Below are positions 48,541-58,290 of a stretch of DNA of 64,000 bases, one piece after another; position 1 is the stretch's first letter; the number at the start of each line of letters is the position of its first letter. The notes beneath the pieces are model-generated. The model did not search any database and had not been told where the DNA came from. It was given only the letters and a program-made list of their open reading frames with translations. Made by a program: the position numbers and the translations under genes. Location of the stretch: contig PLSM01000188.1 of the NCBI GenBank assembly GCA_003165075.1, positions 95,095 through 159,094 of the forward strand, given 5' to 3'. This DNA comes from Acidobacteriaceae bacterium (GTDB lineage Bacteria > Acidobacteriota > Terriglobia > Terriglobales > Acidobacteriaceae).

Positions 48541-51500
48541 CTATTCCACCGTCAGCGACAGCGTCACCTGGTGCGATACACCGCTCGATGTTACCGTCAC
48601 CGGAATGGAATACGTCCCGGCCGGTGTGTTGGTATTGCCCAGTCCACCCGGCCCTGTCGTCTCCCCACCGCCTCCACCCGACCCGGCGCAGCTTGACAAG
48701 CTCCCAGCCACGATCAGCCCGGCCAAGACTAATAAGATAGACCGCCGTCTCTTCCATGCCAGCGGCAACAGCAGCAGTCCGCAAGCTACCTGGAGCGCGC
48801 GCCAACTCCCCACTTCCGGGCTCATCGCGGCCGATTGCGACTGCCCCGTCGCCACCTGGACCGTCACGCTGCCGGTGGTGTTGGCGGCCACCGTCACGCT
48901 GGTTGGATTGAACGTGCAACCCGCATTGGCCGGCAGCGCACCGCACTGGAACGTAAAGGTCCCATTCGACCCGCTCAGCGGCGTCAGCGTCAGCGCATAG
49001 CTGGCCGTCTGGCCGCTGGTCACCGACTGGCTCGCACCGCCGTTCACCGTGCTCGTAAAGTCGAGCCCCATGCCCGAAAGCGGCGCCACTGCGCTGGCCG
49101 GCAACATGCTGCTGGCGACGGTCAGGTTTCCTGTCTGCTGCCCGGCGCTCGTGGGCGCAAACTCCACCCCCACCGTGCAACTCAACCCCGGCCCCAGGGT
49201 TGCAGCGCAGGTGTTCGCGGTCAATTGGAACCCCGCCGAAACCGACACCGCCACATCCGTCAGCGTCACTGCGGCGCTGGAGTTGGTCACAATCACCGTC
49301 TGTGCGCTGCTTCTTGCGCCCACTCCCGTTACTGGAAAGCTCAGCAGCGCCGGCTGCAACCCCACCGAGCCCGCTGCGCCGCCCAACCCGTTCAGCGTCA
49401 CAGTAGCCGGATTTGCAAATGCAGGAGAGCTCGCTGTCAGCGAACCCGAGACCGTGCCGTTGACAGCAGGCGTGAACACCACCGCCGCCGAGCAGCTCGC
49501 CCCGGCCGCCAGGCTCGCGCCGCAGTTCGTCTGCGTCATGCTGAAGGGAGCCGTCACCGTCAGCCTAAGCCCGCTGGCGCTCACTTTGCCGGTGTTGCTG
49601 ATGGTCACCGTCTGGGCCGCACTCGCCTGCCCCAGGGTCGCCTCGGTAAAGGTCATCTGCCCCGGACTCACATTCAACCCTGACGCGGTCATGCCCGTAC
49701 CGCTCAGTCCCACTGAAACTGCCTTCACCCCCAGCGTCGCGGTCGAAACCGTCAGCACCGCCGCGTTCCCACCCACCGCGAGCGGCGTAAAGATCACTTG
49801 CACCGTGCAGCTGGCCCCGTTCGTCAGCGTCGCTCCGCAGTTCGACGTGCCGGTCGAGAAGCTGCCCGCCTGTGAACCGGTAATTTGGAAGCCCACATGC
49901 GCCATCGGCGATCCGCCGCTATTGCTCACCGTCAGCGTCAGCGGCGCGCTGGCTGCTGCCAGTTGCTGCGTCGCAAAGTTCAGTTGCGACGGGCTCACCC
50001 CAATCGCCGCCGGCTGCAGCCCCGTTCCCATCAGCGCCACCGTCTGCGTGCCCAGTGCGTCGCTTACGGTCAGTGTGCCGCTCTGGCTGCCCGTCTGTAT
50101 GGGCGAAAAGATCACGCTGATGGCGCAGCTGGAGTGGGCCGCAAGTGTCGTGCCGCAGTTGTTCGAAGTCTGAAATCCCCCACTCGACGAGACTGCAATC
50201 CCGGTCAGCGGAAAATCGCCTTGATTGCCCAGCGCCACGGTCTGCGCCTGCGAAAGCTGCCCCGTCACCGTCGCTGCAAAGGCCAGCGACAATGGAGAAA
50301 GCCCATCCGTCGCCGCCGCCCCGCCGGTCCCGTTCAGGGCTACCGCCTGCGTTCCCGCGCTGTCGACAACGGTGAGCGTTCCGCTTGCCTCTCCCGTCTG
50401 CGTGGGCGCGAATTCCACCGTCATCTGGCACTGGCTTTTGGCTGCCAGCGAGCTTCCGCACTCGTTGCTCGCCAACACAAAGGGGCTGCTCACATTCGCA
50501 CTGCTAATCGCCACCGCCATCCCGCCGCCATTCTCCACCGTCACCTGGAGCGCTGCGGATGTGGTCTTCACCTGTATTTGGCCGAAGCTCACGGTCGTCG
50601 GCGCCAGTTGAATCGCACCGGCCGTGGCTCCCGTCCCGCTCAGCCCCACCTTCAGTTGCCCGCCCGCAATGTTGGCGCTGACGGTCAACTGCCCGGTCCG
50701 CGTCCCCGTCTGTGTGGGCGCAAAAGTCACGTGGATCACGCAGCTTGCGTTCGCATTCACCGTGGCGTTGACACAGTTGTCGCTCTCGCTGAAATCTCCA
50801 TTTATTCCCACTGCCGTCGGTGTCAGGGCCACGCTGCCTGTGTTTTCGAGCGTCACATCCTTCGCGCTGCTTGACGTCCCTTCCGCCTGGGTCGCGAACG
50901 TCAGTGCCGTGGGGTTCACCGCGGCGGTGGCCAACTGCGCGCTCCCGGTCCACAGCGGAATCTGCCACACTCCGCGTCCGTAGGTCCCCGCCGTCAGCAC
51001 ATTCATCGAGGCCGTCGCCGGACCCGCGCTCAGCGTCACCACCGGCGCTTCCGGCAGTCCCGTTCCATACGCCGACCAGCAGTTTGAAGCCGCGCTCGCG
51101 CAGGTCGCGATCTGCCGCGTCGAGAAAACCCCCGCGTCCGTAGCCAGGTAAACCGTATTTGCGTCCTGCGGGTCCACCACCAGGCTGTTGGCCGCTGTCC
51201 AGGGCAGGTTCGACGTAATCACCGCCCAGTGCGCTCCCCCATCCGTCGACCGGTAAGCCACGCGCACCGCGTACACCGGGTCTGGAACTCCGTCCACCGT
51301 CACGTAAACCGTGTTCCCGGTAGCATCGTGGGGGTCGATATAGATGCTTGAAATGTCCAGTCCGTAGGCGTTCATCCCCCGCGCGTCGTTGCTCACCGGG
51401 TTCAGTGTCAGGTCCTGCCAGGCAGGCATGCCGCTGCTGGGATTGAACGTCGCCCTCAGCACATGGCCGGCTTTGGTCGCGCCTCCGTCCGCCGCGCCGT

Positions 51501-53745
51501 ACATGCCCACATACACCACTTCGCCGCCACTGCCCAGGGCCATCGCCGCCATGCTCCGGATCAGCGCATCGCCGCTGCAATAGCTGTTGCCCGTCACGCC
51601 ATCCAGAAAGGGGCTCAAGGCATTGGCACTGCTCCAGCCGCTGCCGTTCGCCGGCCCGCGCCACACCCTGCAGGTTCCAATCAGCAGTTGCGTCACGTCC
51701 AGGGGATCCACCAGGAACGGCGCCGGCGTGGTCATCGTGTTGCCATCCCCGCTCACATCCGCGTCGTTCACCACCGGGTTGGCGTCGAACGCCGCCGGTG
51801 TGCAGTCTCCCGTCTGCGCACACAGGTGGATCGACACCCCCGCCTGGTTGTTCACATACCAGTTCGAGCCGCTGATGGGGTCCACCGCCACCGGCCTGCC
51901 CTCCCCGCTCAGAATCTGTGGCCAGTCCGCGGTAGCCTCTGTCGTGCTCTTCACTCCCGCGGTTCCGTTCGCTCCCAGGCCCGTCATCATCGTGTAGGGC
52001 GACACCGTCACCGGCGACATGCTCTCCACCTCGGCCAGCGAGCCCAGCCCTCCGTTCAGATTCTGGAAGTGCGTAGCGTCGCTCGCCGTGCACACCGTCC
52101 CCATCTCGGCGATGGCGTCGGTCGAGCGCCAAAGGCCGCTGTCGTTGCCCACAAAAATCTCCAGCGGATTGGCTGGGTTCCAGGCCAGCGCATGCTGGTA
52201 GCCGCCCACCTGCGCGCACATGCCCACGGATGCATTGGTGGTGTTCCGCCACACACAGCTCGCCGCCAGGCTGCATCGCCACAGGTCGTTGGCTCCGGCC
52301 AGCAGCAGCGTGTCCTGGCCCGACGGCGCCGCCGCCAGCGCCAGGTTGTAGTCGCCGTTTTCAATCGTGGCCGCTCCCAGCCCCGTGTTCGTCTCCAGCG
52401 CCGCCGTACTCCACTGCTTCGAAAAGCTAATGTTCTGGTTGCTGCACGCTCCGCCGCTCAGCCCGCACTGATCCTGCCAGATGCCCTGGTCCTGGTTATC
52501 GATATCCACAGTCCACGCAAACGTGTCGCCGGTCACCGGGTTCACCGCCAACGCTCCGCGAAACATGGGGCAGTCCACAGAACCCAATGACGTGGGATTG
52601 GTCGGGCATTGCGTCGCCGTCAGTCCTCCGCCGGGTTGCGCCGTCAGCCGTGTCCAGTGCGCCCCGTCCCTTGATTGGTAGTAGCCGTGGAACCGCACCG
52701 CCGCCACAAACACCTGCCGCACCGGGTTCCACACCACCGCCGTCGCCGCATTGCCATCCGGAGGCGTAAACGCATCGATGGGCCCCTGTACGTCCTGTCC
52801 GTTCGTGTCGGTGATGGTCGCTAAATGCCAGCTCGCGCCGCTGTCGGTGGAGTAGTACAACCCCTCGTAGCTTGCGTTGGGCTGTGCCGCATTCGCCACT
52901 ACGCCCTCGTAGGCTTGCGACACCGCCGCTACCACCAGTTGCGTATTCACCGTGCTCCACGCAAAGCCGGCAAAGCCCTCCCCGGCAAACGCATAGTCCT
53001 GAATCCCCAGGCCCTGCTCCACGTCCGTCGTGGTCTGAATCAGGCTCCAGGAGTTGCCCCCGTCGAAAGACCGCAGTATCCCCGCGCCGTAGTAGGAATC
53101 GAGCGCATCGTTGGGGTCGCCCGTGCCGGCCAGAATCACTCCCGTGCCGCCCGGCTGTACAGTAATCGCACCGATGCTGATCGAGGCGTCCACCGCGCCG
53201 CTCAGCGCCGCCGGCGTATCCGTGAGCGGCGTAAACAGCACATTGGCCGCCAGCGCGGTGCCCGCATTCTGCGACAGCCACACCCCGCCCCCGGTAGTCC
53301 CCAGGTAGAGCCGGTTCCCCGTCGTATCCGCCGGGTCCAGCGCCATCGACGACACCCGCCCCGTCACCAGGCCGTAGTTTCCCGTGGCCACGGCCGCCGG
53401 ACCCAGAGGTTGCCAACTGGCGGTTGCCGTCGTCTCCGGTCGCGGCCGCACCGTCGCCGCGCGCACCCGCACCGGAGCCGTGCCTGTCTGAATTGTTCCC
53501 TCTTGTGTTGTTGTCGTCTGACGCGCCGTCCACCCGCGCCGGGCCAGAAACCGCTGCGCCGCCACCACGCGCGGAGGCAGCTTCTGCACCTGCGCCGCCC
53601 GCCGCTGGTCTGCTCCTTGTGCCAACCCCGCCCAAGGGGAGAATGCCGCCGCCAAAGCAAGCGCCAGCCCCGCTACCGTGGCCGCTCTCCAGGACGCCGC
53701 CCCGCTCCACCGTGCCAGGGGCATACACCTGCTCGCGCCGCCCAT
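48541..53745 (-). CDS. Giant exported propeller and ASH (choice-of-anchor D) repeat protein
   Basis: A 1734-residue surface or secreted protein. After a signal peptide (WRAATVAGLALALAAAFSPW, AGLAQG) comes a beta-propeller region to about residue 870 with BNR/Asp-boxes (SFDGGNSW, STDSGASW, SRDGAHW, STDGGAHW), as in sialidase or Vps10-like folds. Then follow six ~105-residue ASH/choice-of-anchor D domains, each with a C.(I/V).V.F.PTQTG..(S/T)G.LTV strand (CVIHVTFAPTQTG, CQMTVEFAPTQTG, CAISVIFSPIQTG and so on), then an Ig-like domain. Near the end are two hydrophobic segments (ALQVACGLLLLPLAWKRRRS, ILLVLAGLIVAGSLSSC), then a Gly-rich linker and a last beta strand pair. Start ATG 53745 is chosen because it gives the signal peptide; the open frame continues to 53970. 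Confidence 0.82.
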   Translation of the reverse strand: MGGASRCMPLARWSGAASWRAATVAGLALALAAAFSPWAGLAQGADQRRAAQVQKLPPRVVAAQRFLARRGWTARQTTTTQEGTIQTGTAPVRVRAATVRPRPETTATASWQPLGPAAVATGNYGLVTGRVSSMALDPADTTGNRLYLGTTGGGVWLSQNAGTALAANVLFTPLTDTPAALSGAVDASISIGAITVQPGGTGVILAGTGDPNDALDSYYGAGILRSFDGGNSWSLIQTTTDVEQGLGIQDYAFAGEGFAGFAWSTVNTQLVVAAVSQAYEGVVANAAQPNASYEGLYYSTDSGASWHLATITDTNGQDVQGPIDAFTPPDGNAATAVVWNPVRQVFVAAVRFHGYYQSRDGAHWTRLTAQPGGGLTATQCPTNPTSLGSVDCPMFRGALAVNPVTGDTFAWTVDIDNQDQGIWQDQCGLSGGACSNQNISFSKQWSTAALETNTGLGAATIENGDYNLALAAAPSGQDTLLLAGANDLWRCSLAASCVWRNTTNASVGMCAQVGGYQHALAWNPANPLEIFVGNDSGLWRSTDAIAEMGTVCTASDATHFQNLNGGLGSLAEVESMSPVTVSPYTMMTGLGANGTAGVKSTTEATADWPQILSGEGRPVAVDPISGSNWYVNNQAGVSIHLCAQTGDCTPAAFDANPVVNDADVSGDGNTMTTPAPFLVDPLDVTQLLIGTCRVWRGPANGSGWSSANALSPFLDGVTGNSYCSGDALIRSMAAMALGSGGEVVYVGMYGAADGGATKAGHVLRATFNPSSGMPAWQDLTLNPVSNDARGMNAYGLDISSIYIDPHDATGNTVYVTVDGVPDPVYAVRVAYRSTDGGAHWAVITSNLPWTAANSLVVDPQDANTVYLATDAGVFSTRQIATCASAASNCWSAYGTGLPEAPVVTLSAGPATASMNVLTAGTYGRGVWQIPLWTGSAQLATAAVNPTALTFATQAEGTSSSAKDVTLENTGSVALTPTAVGINGDFSESDNCVNATVNANASCVIHVTFAPTQTGTRTGQLTVSANIAGGQLKVGLSGTGATAGAIQLAPTTVSFGQIQVKTTSAALQVTVENGGGMAVAISSANVSSPFVLASNECGSSLAAKSQCQMTVEFAPTQTGEASGTLTVVDSAGTQAVALNGTGGAAATDGLSPLSLAFAATVTGQLSQAQTVALGNQGDFPLTGIAVSSSGGFQTSNNCGTTLAAHSSCAISVIFSPIQTGSQSGTLTVSDALGTQTVALMGTGLQPAAIGVSPSQLNFATQQLAAASAPLTLTVSNSGGSPMAHVGFQITGSQAGSFSTGTSNCGATLTNGASCTVQVIFTPLAVGGNAAVLTVSTATLGVKAVSVGLSGTGMTASGLNVSPGQMTFTEATLGQASAAQTVTISNTGKVSASGLRLTVTAPFSMTQTNCGASLAAGASCSAAVVFTPAVNGTVSGSLTASSPAFANPATVTLNGLGGAAGSVGLQPALLSFPVTGVGARSSAQTVIVTNSSAAVTLTDVAVSVSAGFQLTANTCAATLGPGLSCTVGVEFAPTSAGQQTGNLTVASSMLPASAVAPLSGMGLDFTSTVNGGASQSVTSGQTASYALTLTPLSGSNGTFTFQCGALPANAGCTFNPTSVTVAANTTGSVTVQVATGQSQSAAMSPEVGSWRALQVACGLLLLPLAWKRRRSILLVLAGLIVAGSLSSCAGSGGGGGETTGPGGLGNTNTPAGTYSIPVTVTSSGVSHQVTLSLTVE

Positions 53746-53976
53746 CAAGGCAGTCCTGTTGCGCTCGTTTTCAATTGCCCACGTCGTCACACGCGTCCGG
53801 GATCCGGTTCCCGCCTCCCCTCTCACATCATCCGAGGGGGACTTGAGCGGTATCCAATGGATTACGTAACGCGAAACATGCAGTTTCCGGGTTTGGAATT
53901 GTGGCCCATTATAGAACTGCCTATTTGACCCATCGATGTGACTGCCGGTACACCTCTTGCTCCCCGGCAAAGCCAG

Positions 53977-55410
53977 TCAAAACTTCAGCTTGCAGCCCGC
54001 GCCGCCCTGTTGTTCTATATAGGACTTCGCATCGAATTTCTTCGCCGTCGACGCGCCGGTCATCGACCGCACTAGCCCGAATACAGGCCGAGCGAACCAT
54101 GGCCGGTCGTGCTTGCCCACGATCGCCCACGCAATCCCCGCGTAGCCGTTCGGGTCGCGCCCGTCCAGCTCGTACCGGTCGTTCAGCGTCACCGCCCACT
54201 CGAACGCCCGCGCCGGGTCCGGAGCCCATTCCAGAATCTTCTTCGCCCAGTACATGCGCATATAGTTGTGCATCCAGCCTGTCTCCACCATCTCCCGCTG
54301 AGCCGCGTTCCATAGCTCGTCGCCCGTCTCACCGCGCTCCATTTGCTCCAGGCTGTAGCGGTGAGGACGCGCGTCGCCGGCATGTTCCACCAGCGTCTTG
54401 CGCGCCCACGGCTCAGCACATTCCCAGTTGTCGTAGTTCGGGTTATGGCGCACAAACAGCACCGCCAGCTCGCGCCAGCCAATCAGCTGTTCCAGAAACC
54501 TGTCCCCCGCGCCCGCCGAAGCCTTTCCCTGGCGCACGGCCTTCTGAACTGCCAGCGCAATCGTGGCCGGCCCGATGTTGCCAAAGTGCAGATAAGGCGA
54601 TAACCGGCTCGTCCCTTTCAGCTCCGGGTGGTTCCGTGTCTCTTCGTATCCCGCCAGCTCCCGGCTGACAAACTCCCTCAGGCGTTTGAGCGCCCGTCGC
54701 GTCCCCCCGGTAAAGCTGTCCACCGGCCTCACCGTGCGGTCGAGCCCCTTGAACCCGGCAGTGATGTCTTCCAGGACTGAAAAGCCCGGAGGGCCTGCAG
54801 CTTTCCACGGGTAGTGCGGCGCGATCTTCGTTCCAGAAACCAGGTACTTGGACAGTTCCATCTTCAGGTGCGGCCGGAAGTGGTGCAGCAAGAAGTAGCT
54901 CCGCCCAAACACTCGCGAAGGCACCACCACGTCGGCGTCCACTGTCCAGAAAGGCAGCCGCAACCGCCTGGCCAGCACCCTGCGCCAGCGTTCCGGCTCG
55001 CGGCAGGGGTTTTCGTCGCCAACCACCAGCGCCGCCTGCACCTCCTCAAGAAACGCTTCCAGAGAATGGTCTGGATGCCTGCGCAGCACAAACCCCACCC
55101 CGCGCTCTGCCGCGTCTTCTGCCACGTCCCGCAATCCCTGTGCCATGAAGTGGTAGTGCCGCAGGTTGGCATTCGGGTAATTGGGAATCACCGCGAAAAA
55201 CACCACCACCGGCAGCCCCAGCAGGTTCCCCGCCGCAATCGCCACATCCAGCGCCGGATTGTCCACGGCGCGCATCGCCCGCTGCATCCAATAGACGACG
55301 CACTTCCCGCCCTTCCGCGGCGCTCCCGCACGCCGCACCAGCACGCGCGCCTGCTCCGCCAGCCGTGCCAACTCTTCCGGAATTTCGCGGCCGTCCGTCA
55401 TGCAATCCAC
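53977..55410 (-). CDS. Class II CPD DNA photolyase
   Basis: Repairs cyclobutane pyrimidine dimers using light and bound FADH-. The 477-residue protein has the N-terminal photolyase Rossmann domain (GGKCVVYWMQRAMRAVDNPA, the WMQRxxR signature of class II enzymes), the linker, and the C-terminal FAD domain (TSRLSPYLHFGNIGPATIAL, WRELAVLFVRHNPNYDNWEC, MHNYMRMYWAKKILEW, RDPNGYAGIAWAIVGKHDRP). Start ATG 55410; a second ATG three codons later is equally possible. It lies leftward between the cta operon terminator and the giant surface protein. Confidence 0.95.
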   Translation of the reverse strand: MDCMTDGREIPEELARLAEQARVLVRRAGAPRKGGKCVVYWMQRAMRAVDNPALDVAIAAGNLLGLPVVVFFAVIPNYPNANLRHYHFMAQGLRDVAEDAAERGVGFVLRRHPDHSLEAFLEEVQAALVVGDENPCREPERWRRVLARRLRLPFWTVDADVVVPSRVFGRSYFLLHHFRPHLKMELSKYLVSGTKIAPHYPWKAAGPPGFSVLEDITAGFKGLDRTVRPVDSFTGGTRRALKRLREFVSRELAGYEETRNHPELKGTSRLSPYLHFGNIGPATIALAVQKAVRQGKASAGAGDRFLEQLIGWRELAVLFVRHNPNYDNWECAEPWARKTLVEHAGDARPHRYSLEQMERGETGDELWNAAQREMVETGWMHNYMRMYWAKKILEWAPDPARAFEWAVTLNDRYELDGRDPNGYAGIAWAIVGKHDRPWFARPVFGLVRSMTGASTAKKFDAKSYIEQQGGAGCKLKF

Positions 55411-55425
55411 TTGAAATTAATTGCC

Positions 55426-55462
55426 GTGTGCCCCAAGTCTCGCTCTTGAGACCCGCGAGAAC
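55426..55462. repeat. Dispersed hairpin, stem type 1 (degenerate)
   Basis: GTGTGCCCCAAGTCTCGCTC then TTGAGACCCGCGAGAAC. The inner stem GTCTC/GAGAC is kept, while the outer arms have decayed. It lies just upstream of the photolyase ATG. Confidence 0.6.
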
Positions 55463-55490
55463 AAGCCCCTCAACCTGAAGCATCCAAAAC

Positions 55491-55516
55491 CAAAAAGGGC
55501 CGCCCCAGGCGACCCT
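55491..55516 (-). terminator. Intrinsic terminator of the act-sco-cta respiratory operon
   Basis: On the minus strand GGGTCGCC (55515-55508), loop TGG, GGCGGCCC (55504-55497) pair over 8 bases with one G-T wobble, followed at once by TTTTTGG. It lies about 50 bases after the ctaF stop, at the end of the long leftward respiratory gene series. Confidence 0.85.
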
Positions 55517-55562
55517 CGTTCCAAAAGCTGAAAGCTGGAAACTAAAAGCCAGCAGCCGCCTT

Positions 55563-55871
55563 TCACCATCTCCCCCACGCCCGCGTGAAATAATCCGCCA
55601 GCGTCATTCCCACCAGGATCATGAACGTGAACACCCCAGCTCCCACCGTCAGCTTGGTCAGCTTCGAACTGTACTTCACATGCATGAAGAACAGCACCAC
55701 CAGCGTGGCCTTGGTGCAGGCAATCCCCAGCGCAATGATGGGGTTCAAAATGCCCAGGTCGATATACGATGCCCAGACCGTCAGCGCCGTCCCCACCAGC
55801 AGCGCCAGCAGGATGGTCGCGTAAACCTTGGGGCTTACGATGTGATGCTCGTGCTCTTGGTGTTCGCTCAT
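55563..55871 (-). CDS. ctaF: Cytochrome c oxidase subunit IV (CtaF/CoxD type)
   Basis: A 102-residue membrane protein with three helices: ATILLALLVGTALTVWASYI, PIIALGIACTKATLVVLFFM and VGAGVFTFMILVGMTLADYF. It begins with a histidine-rich head (SEHQEHEHHIVSPK). This is the small caa3-type subunit IV family (COX4_pro). It is last in the operon, 12 bases after ctaE and just before the terminator. Confidence 0.93.
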   Translation of the reverse strand: MSEHQEHEHHIVSPKVYATILLALLVGTALTVWASYIDLGILNPIIALGIACTKATLVVLFFMHVKYSSKLTKLTVGAGVFTFMILVGMTLADYFTRAWGRW

Positions 55872-55883
55872 GCCATGTGTTCC

Positions 55884-56636
55884 TTATTGGTGTCTGCTGA
55901 TCAGGTAAAGCAGCGGAAACAGGAATATCCAGATGATGTCCACAAAGTGCCAGTACAGCCCGAAGTTCTCCACAAACGTCACGTGCCCCGTGGTGTACGC
56001 TCCCGCGCGCGCCCTGAAAATCATGAACCCCAGAATGCCGATCCCGATAATCATGTGCAGCGCGTGCATGCCGGTCATCGCAAAGTAGAGCGAAAAGTAC
56101 ACTTCCGTATGCCGCGCCATGTCCAGGGCCATCGGCTTGTCACCTGCGGCCTTTGCCGCGGGGTCGCTCGCCGGGTCCAGAAACGATTGCAGGCTGTAAT
56201 GGAATCCCGGAACGTGGTGCTTTTCAATCTTCTCTGAGTACTCGATCGTCTTGATGCCCAGAAACCCCAGGCCCAGGATGAAGGTCAGAGTCAGGCACAG
56301 CACCAGTCCGCTCTTGCGCCGCGTCTCCGCGCACCACACCCCCATCGCCATGGTGAAGCTTGAAGTAATCAGCAGCAGCGTGTTCAGCCCGCCCAGCGGA
56401 ATACTCAGTTGGTGCGACCCCGCCACAAACGCCGGGTAGTACCAGTTGCGGTAGATCAGGTACGCGGTAAACAGCCCGCCGAAGAACATGATTTCGGTCA
56501 GCAGAAAAAGCCACATCGCAAAGTTGGTGGCATCGTTCTGCTGCGCCATGGTCGCAAAGTGGTGGCGCTGGTAAGGCGGATGCTCGTGAACTGCCGAGTC
56601 CGCCGCGCCATGGGCAATCGCGGGGCTATCCGACAC
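55884..56636 (-). CDS. ctaE: Cytochrome c oxidase subunit III
   Basis: A 250-residue inner-membrane subunit of the caa3 oxidase with five visible helices. Seen: [20 protein letters not shown], the helix from [55 protein letters not shown] and the C-terminal [20 protein letters not shown], which is the strongest family signature. It overlaps the end of ctaD by 11 bases, so translation is coupled. Confidence 0.96.
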   Translation of the reverse strand: MSDSPAIAHGAADSAVHEHPPYQRHHFATMAQQNDATNFAMWLFLLTEIMFFGGLFTAYLIYRNWYYPAFVAGSHQLSIPLGGLNTLLLITSSFTMAMGVWCAETRRKSGLVLCLTLTFILGLGFLGIKTIEYSEKIEKHHVPGFHYSLQSFLDPASDPAAKAAGDKPMALDMARHTEVYFSLYFAMTGMHALHMIIGIGILGFMIFRARAGAYTTGHVTFVENFGLYWHFVDIIWIFLFPLLYLISRHQ

Positions 56637-58290
56637 TGGCTACCTCTTTTTCTTTCTGCCGCTCCAGCCAATCGTAGTCGTAGGCTTCGTGGTCCATGAT
56701 GGGAAGCTCGACAAAATTTTCCGTCAACGGCGGCGACTGCGTCTGCCATTCCAACCCCGTCGCCTGCCAGGGATTGTTGCCCGCAATTGCGCCATACTTC
56801 AGCGACCACGTCAGGTACAGCACCGGCAGCAGGTAGCCCACCCCCAGTATTGTTGCCCCAGCGGTCGAAAACACATTCAGAATCTGAAACTCCGGCGGAT
56901 ACGACGCATACCGCCGTGGCATGCCCAGCGTGCCCAGGATGAATTGCGGGAAGAATGTAAGGTTGAACCCGATGAACGTCACCACCGCCGCCAGTTGCGA
57001 GATCTTCTCCGGATACATCCGCCCCGTCATCTTGGGCCACCAGAAGTGAATCCCCGCCAGGAACGCCATCAGCATTCCCCCCACCATCACAAAGTGAAAG
57101 TGGGCCACGATGAAATACGTCTCTGTCAGGTGGATGTCGGTGCCCGACGTTCCCAGAAACACGCCCGTCAGGCCGCCGATCGTGAACAGGCCCATGAACC
57201 CGAAGGTGTAGAGCATCGGCGTCTCGAAGGTGATCGATCCCTTGTACAGCGTGAACGTCCAGTTGAAAATCTTGATCGCTGAGGGCACCGCCACCAGCAT
57301 CGTCAGCAGCGAGAAGATCAGCACCGAGTAATTTGAAATGCCCATGATGAACATGTGGTGCGCCCACACAAAGAAGCCGAACACCGCAATCGCCACCGAC
57401 GAAAACGCCACCGCCGTGTAGCCGAATACCCGCTTGCGGCTGAAAGTCGAAATCGTCTCTGAGATCACTCCCATGCCGGGCAGAATCATGATGTAGACCG
57501 CCGGGTGCGAGTAGAACCAGAACAGGTGCTGGAACAGCAGCGGATCGCCGCCCTTGGTGGGATCGAAGACCCCGATGCCGATGGTGCGTTCCAGCGCCAC
57601 CAGCACGATCGCGATGGCCAGCACCGGCGTGCCCAGCACCATCAGGATGCTGGCCGCGTAATGCGCCCACACGAACAGCGGCATCCGGAACCACGTCATC
57701 CCCGGTGCGCGCATCTTGTGGATGGTTACGATAAAGTTCAGCCCCGTGAAGATGGAGCTGAATCCGGCCACAAATACTGCCAGGCCCGTACTCAGCACGT
57801 TGGTGTTCACATAGTGCGTTGACAGCGGGGTGGTAAACGTCCAGCCCGTATCCACGCCGCCGCTGACCATCGTATAGAGCACCAGGATGCCGCCCACCAT
57901 GTAGAGGTACCAGCTCAGCAGGTTGACCTTGGGCAGCGCCAGGTCCTTGGCCCCGATCATCATGGGGATGAAGAAATTGCCCAGCGTCGCAGGCACCGAT
58001 GGCACCAGGAACAGGAAGATCATCACCACGCCGTGCATGGTGAACACCTTGTTATAGGTGTCGGTGGCCATCAGGTCCGACTGCGGCGTCAGCAGCTCCA
58101 GCCGGATCAGCCCGGCCAGCGCCCCGCCTACAAAGAAGAAGCAGGTAATCGAGATCAGGTAGAGAATCGCGATCCGCTTGTGGTCTCCGGTCAGCAGCCA
58201 GCTCAGCAGACCGTTCTCCTTGGTAAGGTAGTTGGTCTTCGGAATCCTGGCCGTCCTCTGGTCGGGAAGAACAACGATTGTGTCGCTCAT
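56626..58290 (-). CDS. ctaD: Cytochrome c oxidase subunit I
   Basis: Catalytic subunit holding haem a, haem a3 and CuB; reduces oxygen to water and pumps protons. The 554-residue protein has 12 helices. Seen: [20 protein letters not shown] (haem-ligand His), [20 protein letters not shown] (CuB His and the YSHPAV motif of A2-type oxidases, lacking the glutamate of A1 enzymes), [10 protein letters not shown] (CuB histidines) and [14 protein letters not shown] (haem ligands). It overlaps ctaC by 4 bases (ATGA) and ctaE by 11. Confidence 0.97.
   Translation of the reverse strand: MSDTIVVLPDQRTARIPKTNYLTKENGLLSWLLTGDHKRIAILYLISITCFFFVGGALAGLIRLELLTPQSDLMATDTYNKVFTMHGVVMIFLFLVPSVPATLGNFFIPMMIGAKDLALPKVNLLSWYLYMVGGILVLYTMVSGGVDTGWTFTTPLSTHYVNTNVLSTGLAVFVAGFSSIFTGLNFIVTIHKMRAPGMTWFRMPLFVWAHYAASILMVLGTPVLAIAIVLVALERTIGIGVFDPTKGGDPLLFQHLFWFYSHPAVYIMILPGMGVISETISTFSRKRVFGYTAVAFSSVAIAVFGFFVWAHHMFIMGISNYSVLIFSLLTMLVAVPSAIKIFNWTFTLYKGSITFETPMLYTFGFMGLFTIGGLTGVFLGTSGTDIHLTETYFIVAHFHFVMVGGMLMAFLAGIHFWWPKMTGRMYPEKISQLAAVVTFIGFNLTFFPQFILGTLGMPRRYASYPPEFQILNVFSTAGATILGVGYLLPVLYLTWSLKYGAIAGNNPWQATGLEWQTQSPPLTENFVELPIMDHEAYDYDWLERQKEKEVASVG

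Noticed and set aside
46874..49000. 708-codon + strand frame over gatA, gatC and the surface protein
   Set aside because: It crosses three genes on the opposite strand and has arginine/histidine-rich composition typical of antisense GC-rich frames.
50504..52282. 592-codon minus-strand frame inside the giant surface protein
   Set aside because: It is a shifted frame of the 1734-aa gene, full of Gly/Arg runs; the main frame shows the ASH and Asp-box motifs.
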